From NCBI GenBank assembly GCA_018714505.1, contig DVNI01000021.1:1-56190 (forward strand): 56,190 bases of DNA, written 5' to 3'. The DNA comes from Candidatus Avacidaminococcus intestinavium. GTDB taxonomy: Bacteria; Bacillota; Negativicutes; Acidaminococcales; Acidaminococcaceae. Below are positions 52,169 to 56,190 of the stretch, in pieces. The first letter of the stretch is position 1. Each line of letters opens with the position of its first letter. The notes under the pieces were generated by a model that searched no databases, was not told the origin of the DNA, and worked only from the letters and a program-made list of their open reading frames with translations. Both the position numbers and the translations under genes were made by a program.

Positions 52169-55100
52169 TTATAATACACTCATAACATTTAACAAGCTCT
52201 GATAACTATCCACATCGTGATACTTAACATCGGTCGTGGAAATCTCATTAAACAGTTTCTTTGCACAAGAAATTTTTGCTTGCTCAATGGGTCTTAGGTT
52301 TAGGCTATCCATTGTGCCTTTGGTTTCGGCAATGAAGAATATATGCTTAACCGTTCCTTCATAAAAGGCAATCGCCCAGTCAGGAGAGTAGTTGCCAACA
52401 GGGGTAGGAATGTGAAAGCCTTTCGGGAGCTTTGCATAAACGCATACCTCTTGAGCTGTATCCAGGTCCTGCACAAACCGACGTTCAACACTCTGATTGG
52501 CTGTACCATCTGTAAACACATAGTCCTGTATGGCTTTAGTAGCACGGAATGCCTTATCAAAACTCTGGGAACTTTTTTCTGCGGTAAATATTTCACTGTC
52601 ATATTCATCTTCAAGCTGGTCATAGGAAATATGCTCAACAATCATTGTTGCCTTCTGTTCTTTAATAAGTCTAATTACTTTTGAAATAAATTCTTCAGGG
52701 TTGTTCCTGAACATATACAACCTGTCTGCATGAAGTCCTTTCAGTATAGCACTGGCGGTCTTGCGAGTAAGGACAGTTCCTTCTGCAATTTTTCCTACAA
52801 GGTCGTATTTAATCTGGCTTATTTGGGCATGATTCAGTGTCTGTGTTCTTGTTTTTTCACCACCAAAAGATGCTCCACGCTCTAACTCATACTCATTCAT
52901 TTCCGCTTTTTGTTTCCCGATCGTGGCAGTGTACTGAAGCTCAGACACAAAAAGTTTCTCGTTGATATGGGTGATTGCTTTGTGAATAAGTTCATCACTA
53001 TCAAAGGTTGCTGTATAAGCATATTTGTGGTTGATTTGCTTCCATAAAGTTTGAAACTCTATTTTTGCAAAGTTTTCGTTTAGTGGATTGTCCTTAATCT
53101 TGGTTTCGTGGCCATCAGAGAACATAGTATCAAGAACACCGTCATCGTAAACCGCTTGAATCAATGCATGGATTCCCTCAGCCATATGCTTTAGCTCATC
53201 TGGCAGCTCTACCACGGTATTCATAGCAACATCTGTACGATACTTATCTGTGACCTTACGCTTCAGGTCTACATAGCCGTTCTGGATAAGATAAAATTCA
53301 ATCGTATCAGCAGCGGCTTTATCAATAAGGGTCGGTGTACCGTCAACTTTAACATACTTACCATTGAAGTATTCACTTGTAGCAACAGTAGGTCTGTCAT
53401 ACAGTACGATTTTCATGTCGGATTGCAGATCGGATACAAATCCTTTATAGCTTTCGCTTGCAATAACGGTTAGCAGATTGATATCGTGGACGGTTTCACC
53501 GCAGCTTTCCATATCCATGCGATTGCCGCTTTGATTTACGCAAAGTCTCAGCCCACGTCCAACCTCTTGGCGTTTTGCTGTTTGATTATCAGAATGCTTG
53601 AGCGTACAAATTTGGAAAACATTTGGATTATCCCAGCCTTCACGCAGCGCAGAGTGAGAAAAGATAAACCGAGTTGGCTCACCAAGACTGAGCAGTAGCT
53701 CCTTGTTTTTGAGTATCAACTCATAGGCTGAAATATCATCAGAGAACTCGCTGCCACGTTTCAGCTGACTGTCAACACTTTTTCCTGTCTTTTTATCAAT
53801 ACTAAAATAGCCCTTGTGAACAGCCGATACATCACTACAAGTAGACTTCAAATACCTCTGATACGGTGTATCGAACAAGGTAAGATGCCCGTTGAGTATA
53901 TTTATGTATTCCTGCTCGAACATCTCGCCGTATTCCCCCAGCACTTCATCACCATTTTCATCATACTGGCGATATTTTGCTACTTCATCAATAAAGAATA
54001 GGGATAGAGATTTGATGCCCATATTGTAGAGCTTTTCTTCTTTTTCAAAGTGGGACAAAATCGTTTCTCGAATTTGAATACGTCGCATATCGTTTTCAGA
54101 AACATCGCCTACCACATCTCCTGTACGAATGACTTCACCATTGGTAAAAGTTACTGCTCTACGAAGCGGGTCAATCTCTGAAACCGTATAGCCTTTGTAC
54201 TGTTCCATTTCTTGTGAAATATGATACAGGTCATCGTTCACACCAAGAATTCGTGTTTCACGGTTAATTGACTTATTATATCTGATTTCAAGTTCCATAC
54301 GAGCCATTGGTGGTTTTTTATTCGATAGCACAATTTGCTCAAGGTATAGATAACTATCTGTACCCCTGAAGTTCTTCACCTCAAAGCCCTTGACCTCAAT
54401 CTTTTTCACCAGCTTCTTGTTAAATGCCTCCAACGCATCCAGCACATATACAAGATTGTGCTGCTGCTTATGTGTTGCAGAATAGTTGAGGAAAAAAAGG
54501 GGATTAAAGTTTTTAAGAGCCTTCTGAGTGACATCCCCACCCATTTTTTGCGGCTCATCCAAAATAATAATAGGGCGGTTTGCCTTGATGACATCAATGG
54601 GGCGGCGAGAGCCAAACTCATCACGCTTGGAGTAAATAATACGAGCTTCCTTACTTCTGCCATCCTCCTTGAGAGAAGAAGCAAAGGCTTGTGTATTGAT
54701 AATCATGACATTGATACCGGAACTACTTGAAAAATTGTCCAACTGATTTAGGTTAGAACTGTTGTATACAAAGAAACGGGCCTTTTTCCTGTAATACTGC
54801 ATAAAATGATCGGTGGTGATTTCAAACGATTTCTTCACACCCTCACGAATTGCAATGCTTGGTACTACTACAATAAATTTGCTCCAACCATAATTTTTGT
54901 TCAGCTCGAACATGGTCTTGATATAAACATAGGTTTTACCAGTACCTGTTTCCATGTCAATGTCAAGACTACAACGTCCCAAAGACTTTACTAGAGAAGA
55001 TGAACGCTTAATGTTATTTTCATTTTGTAAGGTTTGAATATTTTTCAAAAGCTGTTCGTCTGTTAATGCAATGGATTCATTTCTGTAGCCAGTGTCATTT

Positions 55101-55285
55101 GTCGGGTCTAGAAGCTCCATTTCCTCATCAGAGGCAACGAATTGTATTTGCTGATTTTCCGGTTTCATCTTACCAATATCACGGATATAGCTTAGTTTAT
55201 CGTGATAACCTTGTCCGTTAAAGGCCTTGACAACAGCATCAACGGCATCAGTTTGATACCGTTGTATCTTAAAGTTAAACTTCAT
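52169..55285 (-). CDS. res: Type III restriction enzyme Res subunit
   Basis: 1038 residues from ATG 55285, overlapping the fic stop (ATGAAGTTTAA). AGGAGG lies 11 nt upstream. SF2 helicase motifs: METGTGKTYVYIKTM (I), IILDEPQKM (II), LNYSATH (III), FSHSALREGWDNPNVFQICT (V), RQEVGRGLRLCVNQSG (VI). The C-terminal nuclease is PDWAIAFYEGTVKHIFF with ETKG (PD-D/ExK). Works with a Mod methyltransferase, which is not in the window. Confidence 0.92.
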   Translation of the reverse strand: MKFNFKIQRYQTDAVDAVVKAFNGQGYHDKLSYIRDIGKMKPENQQIQFVASDEEMELLDPTNDTGYRNESIALTDEQLLKNIQTLQNENNIKRSSSLVKSLGRCSLDIDMETGTGKTYVYIKTMFELNKNYGWSKFIVVVPSIAIREGVKKSFEITTDHFMQYYRKKARFFVYNSSNLNQLDNFSSSSGINVMIINTQAFASSLKEDGRSKEARIIYSKRDEFGSRRPIDVIKANRPIIILDEPQKMGGDVTQKALKNFNPLFFLNYSATHKQQHNLVYVLDALEAFNKKLVKKIEVKGFEVKNFRGTDSYLYLEQIVLSNKKPPMARMELEIRYNKSINRETRILGVNDDLYHISQEMEQYKGYTVSEIDPLRRAVTFTNGEVIRTGDVVGDVSENDMRRIQIRETILSHFEKEEKLYNMGIKSLSLFFIDEVAKYRQYDENGDEVLGEYGEMFEQEYINILNGHLTLFDTPYQRYLKSTCSDVSAVHKGYFSIDKKTGKSVDSQLKRGSEFSDDISAYELILKNKELLLSLGEPTRFIFSHSALREGWDNPNVFQICTLKHSDNQTAKRQEVGRGLRLCVNQSGNRMDMESCGETVHDINLLTVIASESYKGFVSDLQSDMKIVLYDRPTVATSEYFNGKYVKVDGTPTLIDKAAADTIEFYLIQNGYVDLKRKVTDKYRTDVAMNTVVELPDELKHMAEGIHALIQAVYDDGVLDTMFSDGHETKIKDNPLNENFAKIEFQTLWKQINHKYAYTATFDSDELIHKAITHINEKLFVSELQYTATIGKQKAEMNEYELERGASFGGEKTRTQTLNHAQISQIKYDLVGKIAEGTVLTRKTASAILKGLHADRLYMFRNNPEEFISKVIRLIKEQKATMIVEHISYDQLEDEYDSEIFTAEKSSQSFDKAFRATKAIQDYVFTDGTANQSVERRFVQDLDTAQEVCVYAKLPKGFHIPTPVGNYSPDWAIAFYEGTVKHIFFIAETKGTMDSLNLRPIEQAKISCAKKLFNEISTTDVKYHDVDSYQSLLNVMSVL

Positions 55286-56183
55286 CTGTGTCATCACCTC
55301 CTGTAATTTCATCTTCCTGCTCGTAGTAATAGGAGTAGTCTACACCTTTCATAAAGACCTCACGATCAGCTATTTTATCGGTCAAGGCATTATGTAACAG
55401 AGTTTTTATCAAGGCTGAGTTTGCAACACTTTTTTCCATGGCAGAAAGGTAATCTTTTTTTCCAATCTTGCTCCAATCAATACATTGCTTCAAATTTTTC
55501 TTCAAAATCAAATCAAGCCAGATGCGAGTGCTTCTTCCATTGCCCTCCATAAACGGATGAGCGACATTCATCTCTACATATTTATCAATTATTTCATCAA
55601 AGCTATTTTCGTGCATCAATTGAATTCTTTTTAATGTTTCAGGTAAAAACCGAGCCATTGCAAACTGAAAGCCACCCTTGGCAATGTTCAAAGTTCGTAT
55701 TTGCCCTGCAAAGTCATATAATCCGCCGAATAGATAGCCGTGTATTTGCTGCAAACCTTTTACGGTACCACCCTCTATTGTGCCAAGCAAAGAGCTATCA
55801 AAAAGAGCATATGCTTTTGATTTACTTTTGCCGTCAATGGTTTCGTCGCTATATGTGAACCATTCGATAAAGCGATTTGCCTGTTTACTGGGAAAATTTT
55901 TCGCAAGTTCAATAACTCCGGCATAATCAAATGTATCTGTTTTATATTTTTTACCGTCAGCGGCGGTCAATTTCAGTTGGGTAGTGCGACTAACCAACTC
56001 TCCATTTTCCTTTTTGAGCTTTGCTTTGAGATACTTCCAATAATTTCGGTTTTTCTCATAATCCGTTTCGTCACGGAGCACTCCAACAATATCAAGCACC
56101 GAAAACCACCATTTGGAATTTGCATCATCCCAAACGGCACGAACCTCCGTATCGTCAAAAAATCGAATTGAAATTTTATCCAT
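55275..56183 (-). CDS. BRO-N/Fic fusion protein in a type III R-M operon
   Basis: 302 residues. N-terminal part (1-115) is BRO/KilA-like (RFFDDTEVRAVWDD, WWFSVLDIVGVL). The Fic domain (125-250) has HPFMEGNGRSTR at 209-220, the complete HxFx[D/E]GNGR motif, so AMPylation activity is likely. The (S/T)xxxE(G/N) inhibitory motif is imperfect (GTIEGG). It overlaps res by 11 bp and is followed at the window edge by presumed mod. Fic genes between mod and res are known in such operons. Confidence 0.87.
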   Translation of the reverse strand: MDKISIRFFDDTEVRAVWDDANSKWWFSVLDIVGVLRDETDYEKNRNYWKYLKAKLKKENGELVSRTTQLKLTAADGKKYKTDTFDYAGVIELAKNFPSKQANRFIEWFTYSDETIDGKSKSKAYALFDSSLLGTIEGGTVKGLQQIHGYLFGGLYDFAGQIRTLNIAKGGFQFAMARFLPETLKRIQLMHENSFDEIIDKYVEMNVAHPFMEGNGRSTRIWLDLILKKNLKQCIDWSKIGKKDYLSAMEKSVANSALIKTLLHNALTDKIADREVFMKGVDYSYYYEQEDEITGGDDTDEV

Positions 56184-56190
56184 AACTTAC

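Overview
The window is 56 kb of low-G+C bacterial chromosome. Gene content (PepSY proteins, CsoR/CopA, LytTR two-component system, YitT, RarA, Fsr-type MFS pump, UbiD/UbiX decarboxylase set) points to an anaerobic Firmicute. The DUF3299/FtsX transporter set and a surface-adhesin-E-like secreted protein make a Negativicutes member plausible, but I cannot name the genus from this sequence. No rRNA, tRNA, CRISPR array or intact transposase was seen.

Left and centre (1-44 kb) is mostly ordinary chromosome. It begins with a MATE pump tail, a MetQ lipoprotein, a triple PepSY protein and an IRG-like GTPase. Next come an amino-acid permease and amidohydrolase pair with a divergent LytTR response regulator and GHKL kinase, an inositol-monophosphatase-like gene, and a four-gene ABC importer with a phosphoesterase at its tail. 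A prenyl-FMN decarboxylase set follows: ubiX, lpdD and DUF554 on one strand, LysR and ubiD on the other. Further right are NlpC/P60, flavodoxin and 2-hydroxyacid dehydrogenase genes, a decayed dinD/xre pair, a RloA/RloB (AbiL-like) defence pair, rarA, a cysteine desulfidase-like gene, a zinc-type FtsX/ABC/DUF3299 operon, an alkaline phosphatase divergent from a PQQ-type sugar dehydrogenase with a structured leader, and a copA/csoR copper operon. copA carries a fused CopZ domain with its own internal ribosome-binding site.

The right part (44-56 kb) is a plastic, accessory region. It holds a decayed second copy of pepE with its upstream DNA, a second decayed dinD/xre copy, a small secreted protein with a homopolymer frameshift, and two copies of an unrecognised promoter-hairpin-terminator small RNA. 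These bracket a retron-like locus. The window ends in the Fic and Res genes of a type III restriction-modification operon whose mod gene presumably lies beyond the end.

The most interesting element is the retron-like locus at about 49951-51786. A perfect 23-bp-arm palindrome overlaps a consensus promoter (TTGACA, 17 bp, TATTAT). It is followed by about 250 nt of G+C-rich, hairpin-dense non-coding RNA, then a hidden 59-codon ORF with a very strong Shine-Dalgarno, encoding a very basic peptide with a hydrophobic C-terminal helix. An XRE-type helix-turn-helix gene and an overlapping retron-class reverse transcriptase with an intact YVDD box complete it. An 11-bp perfect complement (about 14 bp with G-U pairs) brackets the small ORF, so the RNA and its DNA product could control translation of the peptide. 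That mechanism is inference; the layout is visible.
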